The position numbers and the translations under genes were made by a program. Under the pieces are notes generated by a model, which saw only the letters and a list, made by a program, of their open reading frames with translations, was not told the origin of the DNA and searched no databases. Shown piece by piece: positions 33,781-45,300 of a stretch of DNA of 64,000 nucleotides (position 1 is its first letter; the number at the start of each line of letters is the position of its first letter). The DNA is from Lycorma delicatula (lineage: Eukaryota > Arthropoda > Insecta > Hemiptera > Fulgoridae), in assembly GCF_047948215.1 (NCBI RefSeq), contig NC_134461.1, forward strand, positions 89,355,245 through 89,419,244, given 5' to 3'.

Positions 33781-35160
33781 AAAGTTAAATAATTTGGGAA
33801 CTAATTCTAGAGCATAAAGTAAGGAAAAACGTTTGTTCAAAAATCGTCTGAAAACGGTTTGTTATCGAGTTACGGCTAGCGAAAAATTTCGCCAGGGTTT
33901 CAGTTCACCCGGTGAAATGAGGTCAAACTAAAATTTTTACGGTATTATATAAGGGGTTCACTTGATAGTTTGTTTTTTATTAGAAAAATCTAATAAAACT
34001 GGTCCAAGAACTTATTTAATATAATATTCACGTCAACGTAAAACAAATATTCGGCGATGAAAAACACGTTTTTTTAGGTTTGAAGTACAACTTTGTTAAA
34101 TGAGAAAATTTTATTCCCAAAACTTGTAGAGAATTCAATTCTGAGAAAACTGATGTAATAAACAAAAAAATCAGCTTTTATTATTAAAAACAAATCTTAC
34201 GAATATGTAAAAATTAAAAACAGCTGGTTTTTTGTACAATAAATTTAGATCTTTGAAAAATTAAAATACTTTTAACCTACTGTACATTAAAAAAATAGTT
34301 ACTGTGGTTTAACCTATATTAAGCTACGATAAATGTTCGGAGATTCCACCACTGACATTGATGCACTTTTCAACGCGTTTCCTTACATTTTCTGTGCATT
34401 GATGAGGTCAGCAGCATTGAGAATGCGAACGAACAGTTCATTATTTGTATCTACGTTTTACTTGCATACCTCGCATTTAATCCATCCCTATAAACAATAA
34501 TCTAAGGGAGTAACCCTCTACGGCTGGAAATTTAATTAATTTACAGCATCTGGGTTTTCTTCAGACCAACGGTAACTATTCCGTGTATTGTTTATGCCAT
34601 GACGAGTAAAAGAAGCTTCGTCCGAAAATAGAATGGAATTAAATGGTAATTGTTGTTGACCTTGATGGCCTACAAGCTGGAGGTATTGAATTTTCTGAAT
34701 AAAAGGCGCAGTCCGTATGTGTAATGTTCTCCGTACAGTATTTTGTGGAATATTGAGTCGTGTAGAAATTCTTCGCATGCCCGTAATAGAATTAATCTGT
34801 TATCTGATTGTAACACCTGAAGAATGTTTTCTCATTCATCACCGTATATCGGTTGATGTTCAGATGAAACATGTGCACAGGAAAGTGTAATTCTTACGAA
34901 GATTATTAAAAATTCTACAAAAATCTTTTACGGTTTGGAACTACTCGTCCATGATACCTACCCAGTATTCTTCCATCGAAGCCGAAGCGCTTCCATCGCA
35001 AAATCCAAACACAAAAATTATATCAACATAGTCTGCATGAGTGTAAAGACGAGACATTTTTTAAAAACAAAGAATTCAAGCAAAATTTCACTTTTTTAAA
35101 TTCAGTTTCAATTGGAAAAATGTAGAGGTTCAGTTTAGAGTACAACAAACACAAATATAT
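33781..35160 (-). mobile_element. Tc1/mariner-superfamily (DDE_3) element relic
   Basis: Encloses the transposase relic at 34330-35057. The left part (33870-33905, GAGTTACGGCTAGCGAAAAA) matches 19508-19545, beside another DDE_3 relic. That marks it as element sequence rather than host. Exact ends are not fixed. Confidence 0.5.
34330..35057 (-). pseudogene. DDE_3-type transposase pseudogene
   Basis: The start is likely ATG at 35057 (MSRLYTHADYVDIIFVFGFC). It continues through a SMEEYWVGIMDE block, MRRISTRLNIPQNTVRRTLH (helix-turn-helix), then LPFNSILFSDEASFTRHGIN and NTRNSYRWSEENPDAVN. A C-terminal VDTNNELFVRILNAADLINA block follows near 34380-34450. ILFSDEASFTR carries the second catalytic Asp, and WSEENP is typical of this insect group. 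Frame shifts and stops inactivate it. The longest intact stretch is 80 codons. Confidence 0.75.
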
Positions 35161-35566
35161 TACATAACTTGATTCTCAAAAATAATTAAACGTAATGTGT
35201 TCGAATGTGTTATTTAAAAATCATTCATTGTACAATTAAAACCTGGAAAATGTTCAAAATAAGCAATATTTATATTTCATAATATATTATATTTTTATTT
35301 TTTGTATTTTAACAGTCTCAGTTACAAAGCTTAAGTACATTTTTTAAGTTTGTTCAAATATCGTTTTAATTACATTTTTCGTTAATCATAATTACTATTT
35401 GCATTACTTTTACTATAAGTATTATCAGTAATTTCTTAGTTATTTATAGGCAATATTTAAAATCATTTTCCATGCATACCTAAAAAAATATTACCTTAAA
35501 ATGTGTAATTAGTTAGCTTTATTATTATCAAAAATTACGAAAACATAGCTAAAGTTTTATTTTGAT
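35161..35566. other. AT-rich DNA, nothing recognised
   Basis: No feature seen. Confidence 0.4.
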
Positions 35567-35822
35567 TGCAAATCCTCCTCTTTTGATTGCAATCTACTAA
35601 ACCAAAATATTCAAAAAAGCCCAAAATTCAAAACGTTTTGGATTTTGGAGTCTTTCTTAACTGCAGTAATAAGCCCTCGCTGAGAGATTCTCAACGATGT
35701 ATTATCTATCATAAGTGGTACTGGTTCCAGAGTTTAGCCAAATAAAATTTAAATCAATGAAATATTTGGATCTTACAAGAGAAGGCACATCGGTTCGAAT
35801 CAACTTCAACTTCTTTTTTTCA
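35567..35822 (-). repeat. Dispersed repeat family A, copy 2 (partial)
   Basis: Reverse-oriented partial copy of 3327-3800. It shares TTAACTGCAGTAATAAGCCC, CTCAACGAT, TACTGGTTCCAGAGTTTAGC, GAAATATTTGGATCTTACAA and the CATCGGTTCGAATCA end. The terminal hairpin end is missing. Confidence 0.7.
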
Positions 35823-35994
35823 ACGTTCTTGTTTTTTAATTTAGATATATCGATTTATTAATAATTATTAAGCCGTGATTGTAAAAATATTTTTACAGTA
35901 AATAATTATTCAATAATAACAATAAAAAAAATGAAAAAATTAGAGTTTAAACAAAATTTTATGTACTTTTGATCTAGTTTTCAAATGTTCTCTC

Positions 35995-36175
35995 TTTCCT
36001 TGGTCTTAACGATTTCTTCCTTTTTATATTTATCATCTTCTGTTAATCTTTTTATTCTTTCTTTGGTTTTAACATTTTCTTCTTTATATATTTATCATCT
36101 CGAAATTTTCTTATTCTGCCCTTGTTCTTAACACCTTCCTCTTTGTATTCATCTTCTTGTCTTTATGTTATATAT
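35995..36175. repeat. About 62-bp pyrimidine-rich tandem repeat, three units
   Basis: The phrase TCTTAAC/TTTTAAC followed by a TTCTTC(C/T)T run and TTATCATCTxxTxxTAATCTTTTTATTC-like text recurs at about 36003, 36067 and 36128. The rest of 35823-36620 is featureless AT-rich DNA. Confidence 0.6.
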
Positions 36176-36859
36176 ATATTTATGTTATCTTTATATTTAT
36201 CGATATATTTCTTTATGCTATCTTTCTTTTTCCTATATGATTGTAATAAAAATTGAATATTTTACACCGTAAGGTCGAAATTAACATTTGTAACCAGTAT
36301 ACAGAAGTTTACTAAACGGAATAGTTTATTAACTTTTATTTATATGACAGAAATCTGAAACCTTTGTTAATCAGCCACTCATGAAGATACAAATAATACT
36401 GATTTAATAATATAAATATTAGAAAATATAATATAAAACAATATATATAAAAATAATATAATTTGAATGGATATTCAGTAAAATACGAGCCGGGTATTCT
36501 AAATAAGAGTAATGGAATAAGTATATTTTATAAAGAGTTGAAAATAAATACATTAAACTATGTAAAAATTTTGATATTCTTGAAGCTAATTCGACAATCA
36601 TAAACTTAGTGATTGTTGGTTAATTGGCATTTCTCCCGCCCCACCCCCCCAACCCATTCAGTCGCCCTAGAGCAAAGACAAAATGTCAGTGTGAGCTACC
36701 TATCAGCGTGAGCGGATTAAGTAGGGTGCTATACACCACCCGCTTACGTGTTCCAGCCGCTCACTTGTCAATATTAAAACTAAATCGGGGAGGCGCACCC
36801 CTTGTTACTAATAAAACAAAAACAGTTATCAAAAAAATAAAAATACAGCAATTTTGGCT

Positions 36860-37710
36860 GTCACGCCTCGGTCCCTGAATGCCAGCTAGTACCTGTCCAC
36901 CATTTAAAGCGCTTATATCTGGCTGGTGGCCAGCCATTATCTCAAGTCGACTGGACCTCCCCGCAGACACACAACTCATCAGCCGCTAGGCGGAACCGAA
37001 ACAGATCTTGATTTAAATCAACATGGTTGGTGAGCACCCGGGGACCCGTTGCCCTTAAAAATGAACTCGAGGCGTACCGTACCACCAAATTCTGTATAAA
37101 CCTATACAAGGATCTTCACTTAGACGTGGTGTGCCATTCAAGCTGCCATGCCTCCATCGCGAGGCTCCATAGCCTCTTCCGCAGACGGGAGATGGGCAAC
37201 TGGATGAAATTTAGCTCTGGTGCATACGTTCCGCTCCGGTTCTGGCTCGGCTCGAAACCGCATCCCAAATGCCTCGGCCTCCCGACCTCTTCGCAATTTC
37301 CACATGGCTGCCCGAACTTACACCACTAAATCGATTGGGAGAGCCTTTCCCAAGACGGTGGTAGCCTCTTAGGAGGTTGCTTTAAAAACACCATTGCATA
37401 CTATCAAGGTTCTGCGCTGTACACTCCTTAAATTTTGAAGCAGTGCTCTATTTCTATCCAACATATGCTCCCAAACTGGCGCCGCGTATGCGGTCATACT
37501 CTCAAAGACGCCTCGGTACACCATGTACATTTGGCGGCCCGACAACCCTTAGTCTTTTCGAGCAATCCTTCTAAGTTTGTGCATCACTGAGACAGCGTCC
37601 GCCGCAACTTGCCTAATGTGGTTACTAAAAAGCAACTTTTCATCAAACAAAACACATAGGTACTTATGAACTCTTATTCGGCTGATTTTGGGCTTATGAG
37701 CCCAAAATCA
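36860..37710 (-). pseudogene. LINE ORF2 C-terminal part (RT thumb and tail)
   Basis: The minus-strand reading has VHKYLCVLFDEKLLFSNHIR, QVAADAVSVMHKLRRIARKD, LSGRQMYMVYRGVFESMTAY, AAPVWEH, LQNLRSVQRRTLIVCNGVFK, then a W-QLEWHTTSKGE-like block and FRFRLAADELCVCGEV. This order (KYLGVxLDExL, AxPVW, LxxVQRxxLxxxxGAY, LxCxCGE) is the ORF2 tail of R1/I-clade LINEs. Stops and frameshifts make it inactive. Confidence 0.75.
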
Positions 37711-37718
37711 TCAGGGCC

Positions 37719-38030
37719 ATGCACGGTCAAAATCCTATCTTGGATATGGCCGTCGAGGATTTCCTTAGCGAAACCAAGGAGGTGGTTCGGAGGAAAGAAG
37801 CCCCAAAGAGAAGTTTGTTTTTTGGGTGGACCTCATACAGGGTTGTCGACCATATAGAAGTCGTCCGATGCTTGAAGTGTCAGGGCTTTGGTCACATCTC
37901 TTTCCACTGCAGAACGCAGTCGGAGATGTGTGGTCACTGTGCTCTTCCGGGGCCCGGGGCATAGGGCAGCCAATTGTCCTGCCAAGTGAAAGCCTGTACA
38001 CCTTGGTGAAAGGCAGCGATGCTGGATGCC
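37719..38030 (+). pseudogene. LINE ORF1 (Gag-like) zinc-knuckle fragment
   Basis: The frame 37719-37964 reads MAVEDFLSETKEVVRRKEAP, then VVDHIEVVRCLKCQGFGHIS, FHC and CGHC. This is a CX2CX4HX4C knuckle (CLKCQGFGHISFHC) plus the start of a second, completed in another frame as GHRAANC. Such knuckles bind element RNA. Frame-shifted after residue 80. Confidence 0.75.
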
Positions 38031-38129
38031 GGATAGGGGGTAGGCAGTGTAGGGCGTATGAGATTGCTCGGGTGAGAGCTGTAAAGAATACAGCTTATGG
38101 CGACGTCTGAATTGGGGAAGCTTTTGAGA

Positions 38130-38450
38130 ACGGACTCTACCATGTCGAACGCTTGCGCCTGGGGCAGTTAAACCTGCATCACTCCCGGGCGGCCATTACT
38201 GAAGCCATGAGTAGTTCAACCTCGAGGTCCTCTTGGTCCAGGAACCGTACGTGGTCGGGGGTAGGGTGGCCGGTTTCCCGCGGGGTGGATGTTATTTATT
38301 CTCGTCGGAGATAGCCGCTCTCCGCGGTCGTGGTTGGCTCAGATTCGTTGCGTGTCTTCTGGATGAGCTAACACTACGCCTCCCGCCTGACAGACATTTG
38401 GTCGTATGCTTTAGGGCGACCGAAGGGGGTGGTGGCGGGAGAAATGCCAA
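38130..38450 (+). pseudogene. LINE endonuclease start (APE-like)
   Basis: LNLHHSRAAITEAMS then, after a frame change, LEVLLVQEPYVVGGRVAGFP and RGWLRFVACLLDELTLRLPP. LQxNLxxxRAA and LLVQEPY are the N-terminal motifs of the R1/I-clade endonuclease, which nicks target DNA. It ends abruptly at the Gypsy relic. Confidence 0.7.
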
Positions 38451-38455
38451 GCAAA

Positions 38456-38900
38456 CCAAGCATACAGCAGCCACCGTGTGATGGAATATGTGAAAGATTT
38501 CATTCTACAGTAATTGATTACATTACAATTTTTAACAACCGACCAGAATTCAAAACTATTGAATATAAAATAAAATATGCGGTTATGGCGTACAACAGCA
38601 GTATTCATTCAGCTAGAAAATTAACACCATCTGAAATTCTTTATGGACATATTAACCCAAATTCATTGTTAGAAGTTCATATACAGCGAAAGGTCATAAA
38701 TGATTATGTTAACAATTATTAAAAAAAATTGAAAAAAATTGTATGAACATGTAAAGGAAAAAAATGAAAAAAGAGAATTCAAGAAAAAATAAACAGGATT
38801 TACTGGAAATTTCACCTGATATTTTTATCAAGACCACCCAAAAACAGAGTAAGACAAAAATAAATATAATAAAGAAAGTCAGTTTGGTAATTAAACAACA
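38456..38900 (+). mobile_element. Gypsy-type integrase C-terminal relic
   Basis: Open to 38719: CDGICERFHSTVIDYITIFN, NRPEF, KIKYAVMAYNSSIHSARKLT, PSEILYGHINPNSLLEVHIQ. After one stop it continues with KKLKKIVYEHVKEKNEKREF and a KTE/SKTK basic stretch. NGxxERFHSTxxE and YNxxxHxxTxxTPxExxxG are integrase core-to-C-terminal motifs of Ty3/Gypsy elements; NGICERFH contains the catalytic Glu. The rest of the polyprotein and the LTRs are missing. Confidence 0.8.
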
Positions 38901-39743
38901 AAAACAGCAGAAATGGAAGTAAGACATTACAAAGGAAAAAGTAAAATTCATTTGTCAATAATTAAAAGACCTCTGGTTAACTGCCACTGGAAGCGAAATT
39001 AGAAAATACAAAAGAATTCATAAATTTATTAAAAGTTAGTAGCCAATTGTAGAACAGATTAAAATTTGTTTAAATTGATTTCTGTTCCAACAAAAAGATA
39101 TTTAGAATATATTACAATAATACCAAAAGTAAAAATATTTGTTACAACAAAAATTAGAATTAGGAAAATCATAAATTTTAGGCTTAGACAGTAAATGTAG
39201 GATAAAATATATTGAAAATATTTATGTTCATTTGAGATATCGCATCAAGAAATAAATTGTTAATTTATAATTCAATCTAGTAATACAAATAAGTATGTTT
39301 CTTTAGAAGTTAATGAAAATTTAAGTAAATGGATACCAGAGATGCAATATTTTTTTGGCAATTTGCCATAAAAGATAAAAATAAAAATTGAAAATTATAA
39401 GAAAACAATAACTAAATCATTTCAAGAAGTGTATGTATATATATATATATATATTTCAATCACAATAGTAAAATAATATTAAAAAATAACGTGCTACAGT
39501 ATGCAAGTGAAAGTCATTGGCATTCAAAATAATGAAATTTGTCACCTGACAGTTGAAATTTGACAAAATTTGACAGTTTGTCACCTGTTAGAAATAAAAA
39601 AATGACTATCAGTGAAATATTTATTTGTATTTTATTATTGTATTTAATTTTGGTAATTGCTATTATTTATGTAATGTATGTGGAGTATTTACAAAGATCA
39701 TCTGACCTAGCTAATTAGCAGACCACAGTTGTTTTATTTTGAA
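38901..39743. other. AT-rich DNA, possible eroded LTR-element remainder
   Basis: A (TA)n tract lies at 39436-39453. Fragmentary frames after the integrase relic could be eroded retroelement sequence, but I could not assign a domain. GTCACCTG(A/T)(C/T)AG recurs at 39541 and 39580. Confidence 0.35.
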
Positions 39744-40040
39744 TCCACCGAGTTGGTGTAGTGGTGAATGCGTCTTCCCAAATCAGCTGATTTGGAAGTC
39801 AAGTGTTCCAGCGTTCAAGTCCTAGTAAATTCAGTTATTTTTACACGGATTTGAATACTAGATCATGGATACCGGTGTTGTTTGGTGGTTGGCTTTCAAT
39901 TAATCACACATCTCAGGAATGGTCAAACTGAGACCAACACTACACTTCATTTACACTCATACATATCATCCTCATTCATCTTCTGAAGTATTATCTGAAA
40001 GGTAATTACCAGAGGCTAAACAAGCAAAAGAAAGAAAAGT
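39744..40040 (+). mobile_element. SINE family S1, full-length copy
   Basis: TCCACCGAGTTGGTGTAGTG head, CCCAAATCAGCTGATTTGGA palindrome, GCGTTCAAGTCC B box, body, CATCTTCTGAAGTATTATCT, ACCAGAGGCTAAACAAG and an A/G-rich tail. Confidence 0.85.
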
Positions 40041-41334
40041 TTTTTATGTGGAGATGGAAGAGTTAAGAGTATAGTATTTAGCATATGAAAGCATTATTGC
40101 CTGTATGTATTTCTCAAATTGTAGTTATTCTAAGAATTGTTTATTATAACTGAAGCCTTTGTTATATATGTAGTTTTCTTTAGTTTATACTCACTACGTT
40201 AGAATGAACATTTAATGTAAAGTATAGTACTCACATCATTAGATAAACATCTAACGTATTAAATTCTTGAACTTGGTTTGTAGGAAGACGTATCTGACAA
40301 ATCTTATACTCATTTTATTATAGAAAAAATGTATGTAAAATTCTTTTGTATGTAAAAGAATTAATTTGTAAAATAATAAATTAAAGTTTGTTTTCTTTTT
40401 TTGTAAATATTATTTGTTATGAAATTATTTATATAAATTACAAAGGTAAAATGTTTTTTTTTAAATTTATAAAATTAAAACTATATTTTCAAACTTACCT
40501 TATTTTACATCCAGTATCCAAAATATAAAATGTATTAATAATAAAATATAATTAATATAATAAAATATAAAATATATGACTGTTACTCATTGTATTTAGA
40601 TGTATTTGAGTTAATTTTAATGTGTCTCCAAATTATGAATTCATGGTTTCTACTTTAAAAATGTTATAAAGATTGTGAATGTTTATTTTTCAATGATTGC
40701 TATGATACAGGATTTATAAATATTTAATTGTTACTTTAATTTTTAACTTTGTATATAGTTAAGAAATTGGCCTTGGATAATTGCATCTTTGGTTAATTAT
40801 GCAGTCCAAATTCTGAAAACTTTGTACTACATCAGTAACCAAATATGTTTTAATATAATCATTTTAAAATGGTTGTTTTTTTAAAAAAAGTTTAAAAGAT
40901 TTGGATTAATTTTTATAGTAGACATTATTTAGATATTATAATAAAAAATATCATGGAAGAGTAGGTGATCAGATCATAAGCGATTTTATCTGTGCCTTTC
41001 ACACCGAAAAAGATGTTTTTAAAATTTATCCATAATGATTTAAAATATTCTTTAAGCCCATTAAGTTGTATATCTTTAGATATGAAATTAAGGAATATAC
41101 TATTAGCTTCTTTTTGGCTAAATCAGTTTAAACTCTGCTGCATTAATGTTCTACTAAAAATGCTTATACTAAGTATTTAATTTATTGAACTATATTTACA
41201 GTAATGCAGATTGGATTGATTTATTTCCTCAAAAACAGAGAATAAATAAATGAAGGACAAGAAGAGGGATTAAATCATTTTATAATCCTTACCCTTTATA
41301 GGATAGTTTGAGTTCATAAAAATATACAAAATGT
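40041..41334. other. AT-rich DNA, no gene recognised
   Basis: A 62-codon open frame at 40992-41180 has no recognised domain. It lies upstream of the CYP4 exons, but no CYP4 N-terminal motif could be found in it. Confidence 0.35.
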
Positions 41335-41445
41335 GTTGAACAATTGGTATAATGGTTAGCTTACTGGCTTCTAAATCAGCCAGACTAAGGTTTAATTTCT
41401 GGACAGGTGAAGAGATATTTCTTCAACTATCATTTACGCCACCAT
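41335..41445 (+). mobile_element. Possible tRNA-derived SINE fragment
   Basis: TTGGTATAATGGTTAGCTTA resembles an A box, and AAGGTTTAATTTCTGG a decayed B box 35-40 bp downstream, as in tRNA-headed SINEs. Single copy here, so unproven. Confidence 0.35.
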
Positions 41446-41804
41446 ATCTTTCTTTTAAAAATATTTGCATTACTTGTCTTAAATCATAATTCAAGGAGAA
41501 GCTAGTTTACTTATTAAGAGAAATGCTTTCTTCAGATCATATGCACAATTATTATTTTCAGTGACTAATAATATGATGAAAACTGACTACAAGTCACTTT
41601 TCACTGTTCACCTGAACACTGCTGGATAGACTTAATGCCACTTTTTATGAAAAGATGTGTACTTGGTATTTCTAAAGACTAAAGATGGGTATTTGCTATT
41701 TATAAAAACTAGAATATTGTGTATTCTTTTTGTTGTAATTGATCTATAAAATATGCTTTTAATCTTCTTTATTTTATTTTATTTTTTTATTTGTTTAACT
41801 TCTG

Positions 41805-41898
41805 TGATCACTGTTAGGTAATGCTTCAGAGGATGAGATGGATGACAATGTAGCGTGTGAAAATGCCATGCCTAACCGGGATTCGACCCGGTTGTTTA
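41805..41898 (-). mobile_element. Possible second SINE family, minus strand
   Basis: Contains CTTCAGAGGATGAGATGGAT, related to the 3' segment of family S1. Then comes CTAACCGGGATTCGACCCGG, which on the minus strand is a B-box-like GGGTCGAATCCCGG. It lies just left of the first recognised CYP4 exon. Confidence 0.45.
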
Positions 41899-41972
41899 AA
41901 AATTAATAAAGCAACTTTTAAAAGCATTGGAAAATGTTATTCTAATGCTTAACTTAGTTTTTGTATTTTTAG

Positions 41973-42067
41973 GTCAAAAGAGAAAAACTGCATTTCTTGA
42001 TTTACTCATTGATTACAGTTTAACTGATGAGGAAATAAGTAATCAAGTTAACACATTTGTGTTTGTT
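41973..42067 (+). pseudogene. CYP4 exon before helix I
   Basis: Acceptor TTTTTAG at 41972 and donor GTAAGT at 42068. It encodes QKRKTAFLDLLIDYSLTDEE and ISNQVNTFVFV, matching the CYP4 consensus RLAFLDLLL...LTDEEIxxEVDTFMFE. The final E of the consensus is V here. Ends at phase 0. Confidence 0.8.
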
Positions 42068-42242
42068 GTAAGTTATTCTTTTAATATGTTACATTTATTA
42101 AGATAATTTCAAAAATATATTCATATAGTAAGAAATTTTTTCATGATTGATGTTTGGAACAGCAGCATTTTGGGACATTAAGGTATCTCCTTAAGCACAG
42201 TCCTAGTATACCGTATGACTTGGCTAATTCTTATATCCTTCT

Positions 42243-42311
42243 ACTTATGATACTTCTACTTCTGCGATAGGTTTTGCTATCTATTGTCTGATGAAATACC
42301 CAGAAGTGCAG
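42243..42311 (+). pseudogene. CYP4 helix I exon
   Basis: Reads TYDTSTSAIGFAIYCLMKYP and EVQ, with donor GTAAGA. It matches GHDTTxxAIxFALYxLxxxPEVQ, and the oxygen-activating acid-Thr pair (D-T) is kept. The bases where the acceptor AG should be (42241-42242) are CT, and the frame is closed further upstream by a TAA. Normal splicing is therefore not evident. An AG inside the exon (42269-42270) would remove the DT motif. Confidence 0.75.
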
Positions 42312-45300
42312 GTAAGATAGTTATTGTTTTCCTCATTATTTTAAAATTACTTTTATCATCAAAAAAAATAATGTAACTTTCCGTAAATAAATGAAAATCA
42401 AATGACAAAACAAAACAGTTAGTGACAACATTAAAATAATCTAATAAGAACTACATACCTACAATTTACAATAAAAAAAAATTAATAATTAAACAAAATA
42501 CCCTATCAGTTATAATATATAAAACAGATAAAATATTAAATTAATTAAAATAAATCAAAGTATTTGTTACAGAGTTTTTTTTTATAAAATAAAATAGGAA
42601 AACTAAGTTGTAAAAAATGCCATTTAGGTATTGAATAAAGTTTAAAAAAAATGTTAATCAAAGCTTAAAAAGCATACACGTATGACAAACTAAAGACAAA
42701 TTACTCAAATCATATAAAAAACTACAAACACTCCTTTTTCTAAAAGAGAAGTTACAATGTTACAAGTAACACTAATAACAGTGTAACTTGTAACAATGCT
42801 ACAAGTTAATAATAGCAAATTTAAATCTCATATAGTAAAAAAATCAGACAATGAAAGTACAATAAATCAACTATTAAAATAAACATATTATTCTTTGAAC
42901 ATTTTATTATTAGTACTATTGTTTTTTGATAGATAGCATTATTCCAGAAGTACTTAATGTTTAACTACAATTGGAAATCATGCACTACAATATTTGATTG
43001 AATAAAATAAGTGTGTTTAAAAACTATGAAAAAGTAATTAATAACCATGAAAATAAAAATCTTAACAACATAATTCCAATCAGAGTTGCTTATAATTAAA
43101 ATTATATTTAATTTAACGATAAATTCTGTAATATACAACTGATGGTTTACCTATGGTTTCACCAATTTCAACAGTAATGTCTGAAATAAGTTTAAAATAA
43201 CAGTAATATAAGGTGTGTAGAATGTTTTAAAAATATTCTGCTACAAGCTAGATAAATATTGAGGGTCTTTCTATAACTAAAAACACAAATAGCTGTGGAG
43301 ACAAAACAGTAGGTAAGGGGGTTATGAAGATACTTTCAAAACATTAAGTTGATTTGACTTTTAAACTATAATATTTTTACATTTTCACAGTTTTTCACAT
43401 TTTATTTTACAGAAAACTGATGTTACAAATACTTCTGTTTGATTTATTTTGATTAATTAATTTAATCTTTTTTCTCTTTTATATACTATTACTGGTTACA
43501 TATTTTGTTTAAATACTATGACTTTTAATCAGCTGCCTGAGTAAAATTGTTTTGTTTATAACCTCTAATTTTTTTTTATGAAAAAACAGATATTGAAGGC
43601 ACCCTGAAAATGCATTCCTCAATATGAAATGAGAAAGTTAAGGTAGAATATTTTCTTTGAATTTTTATTGCTTAGATGAATTCATAGTTTATACAATTTT
43701 CTTCAAAATATATTGAAATGAACCTTTCGCTTCAGTTGTACTCTTGTTTAACTGATAATATTTAGCTGATAGATTTCATAAATTTGTCTATGAAATTTAA
43801 TAACATGTATTTTGTAATCAAGAAGTGAATTATACAGCTTGAACTTGCTAGTTGGTAGAATTATTTACATTAGCTCTCAGTATAAATTTTATTGTGCATC
43901 TTAACAAGTATGAGTGCAGTAGCTGATCCAACGACAGACTTCTGCTAGACACAAACACAACAAACAACATAAACACATATCTTGATGCTGAGAATAAATT
44001 ACATTGAATTAAATTCACCTTAAAAATTGTTCTTCATATTTTCATACCTCTAGATTCTATTTTTATTGTCATGATATTTACTAATTAATATAAACAATAA
44101 TATTTAATACCCCTTTCACCAAATTCATGATTTATTATACACTGATACTAAAAGAAATATTAATTTTTAAAAAAAGTTGTAAATTTTTTATCACATTGTT
44201 TTTCTGAAATTAAATAATATGGTTTGTTTTCTATTCGTTCTCAAATTTGTTTTCTAACCTTCGTTTAATTCATTACATTTAATCATATCGATCTAAGTAG
44301 ATAAACAACTGTGTTTTTTACATTTTCTATCCCATGACTATACTATGTTAAAAATAATTTAATTTACCTTGTCCAAATGTAGCTTGGGTATCTGCTGTGT
44401 TTAAACCCGTTATAAGTGACCAGGGTTATACTGGAGCTTATTTACAAAAAATGTTATTTTCTTTAATGTTTCCTGAATTTGTATGAACAAAGGAATGGTT
44501 CTGGAATGGTTGTCTGTAGCATGATGATAGTATTCTACTAAAGGGTTATTTTTATTCTGATGTCAGTTGCAGTTCTTTTTAAGGCACCTGTTTTTAAACT
44601 ATTTCAAGAGCATCATGATAATTCTAGTGCTGAGGGCAAAGTAGATAATACTGAAGCTATGTTCTGATAAAGGGCATTCCAAGCATGGAAAAGAAAAAAG
44701 AAAGGAAACTGGTACTTTCCTGAATGTGACATTGGACTTAGCATGCCAGAATGCTTCAAAATTTATCACACAAAGTGATAAATTAAGTAATTTTTTTTCT
44801 AATGTAAAACTATATGGATTTTATGCATTAATTAAAATACAAATAATAAGAAAGCTTATAATTAATCCTAATTATATCTGCTTTATAATATTCAACTGAA
44901 GGCAGTTTGGTAGTATGAGTTCAGTGTTTATTAACATTTAACTGTAACAGATTAGAAATATCTATGGTAAGAACACTAGTCAAAAAATTCAATTTTCTAA
45001 AACTTTTCCATCTACTTATTCAACTAGATCACTCCTTAATAGATCTCTGTTTACAGTGATTATTTGTGTAGATTTTATTAAAATTAATAACAATCCCTTA
45101 TCTTTACTATTTGCTGAATTTCACAAATTCATAATTTGGCAGCACAAAAAACCCCTTTTTGCAATTTTTGCAAAAAATTGAATAGTAGGCCAGATTTACC
45201 TGAATAGTTTATTTTTGCAGCCATCATTAACCATTATTATACGAAAGCAAACAGTAGTCAGTCAACTAAATATCTGATAGTTGCTTTATGAATCTGTTGA

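Larger units (their letters stand above)
36640..38455. mobile_element. Rearranged R1/I-like LINE (head-to-head halves)
   Basis: GC-rich island. 37690 down to about 36860 encodes, on the minus strand, the RT C-terminal end. 37710-38450 encodes, on the plus strand, the ORF1 zinc-knuckle region and the start of the endonuclease. The halves meet at an 11-bp inverted repeat with a 4-nt loop (GATTTTGGGCT at 37683, AGCCCAAAATC at 37698). The RT core is absent. The right side runs into a Gypsy integrase relic near 38455. Confidence 0.7.

Noticed and set aside
36624..36878. 84-codon plus-strand open frame in the GC-rich island
   Set aside because: It overlaps the edge and antisense of the LINE ORF2 tail and has no domain of its own.
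39036..39500. Possible envelope-like remnant downstream of the Gypsy integrase
   Set aside because: Only short loose resemblances in broken frames; no domain could be supported.
42750..42800. Short hairpin TTACAAGT/ACTTGTAA
   Set aside because: Stem of about 15 bp with a bulge, single occurrence in AT-rich intron; not distinguishable from chance.
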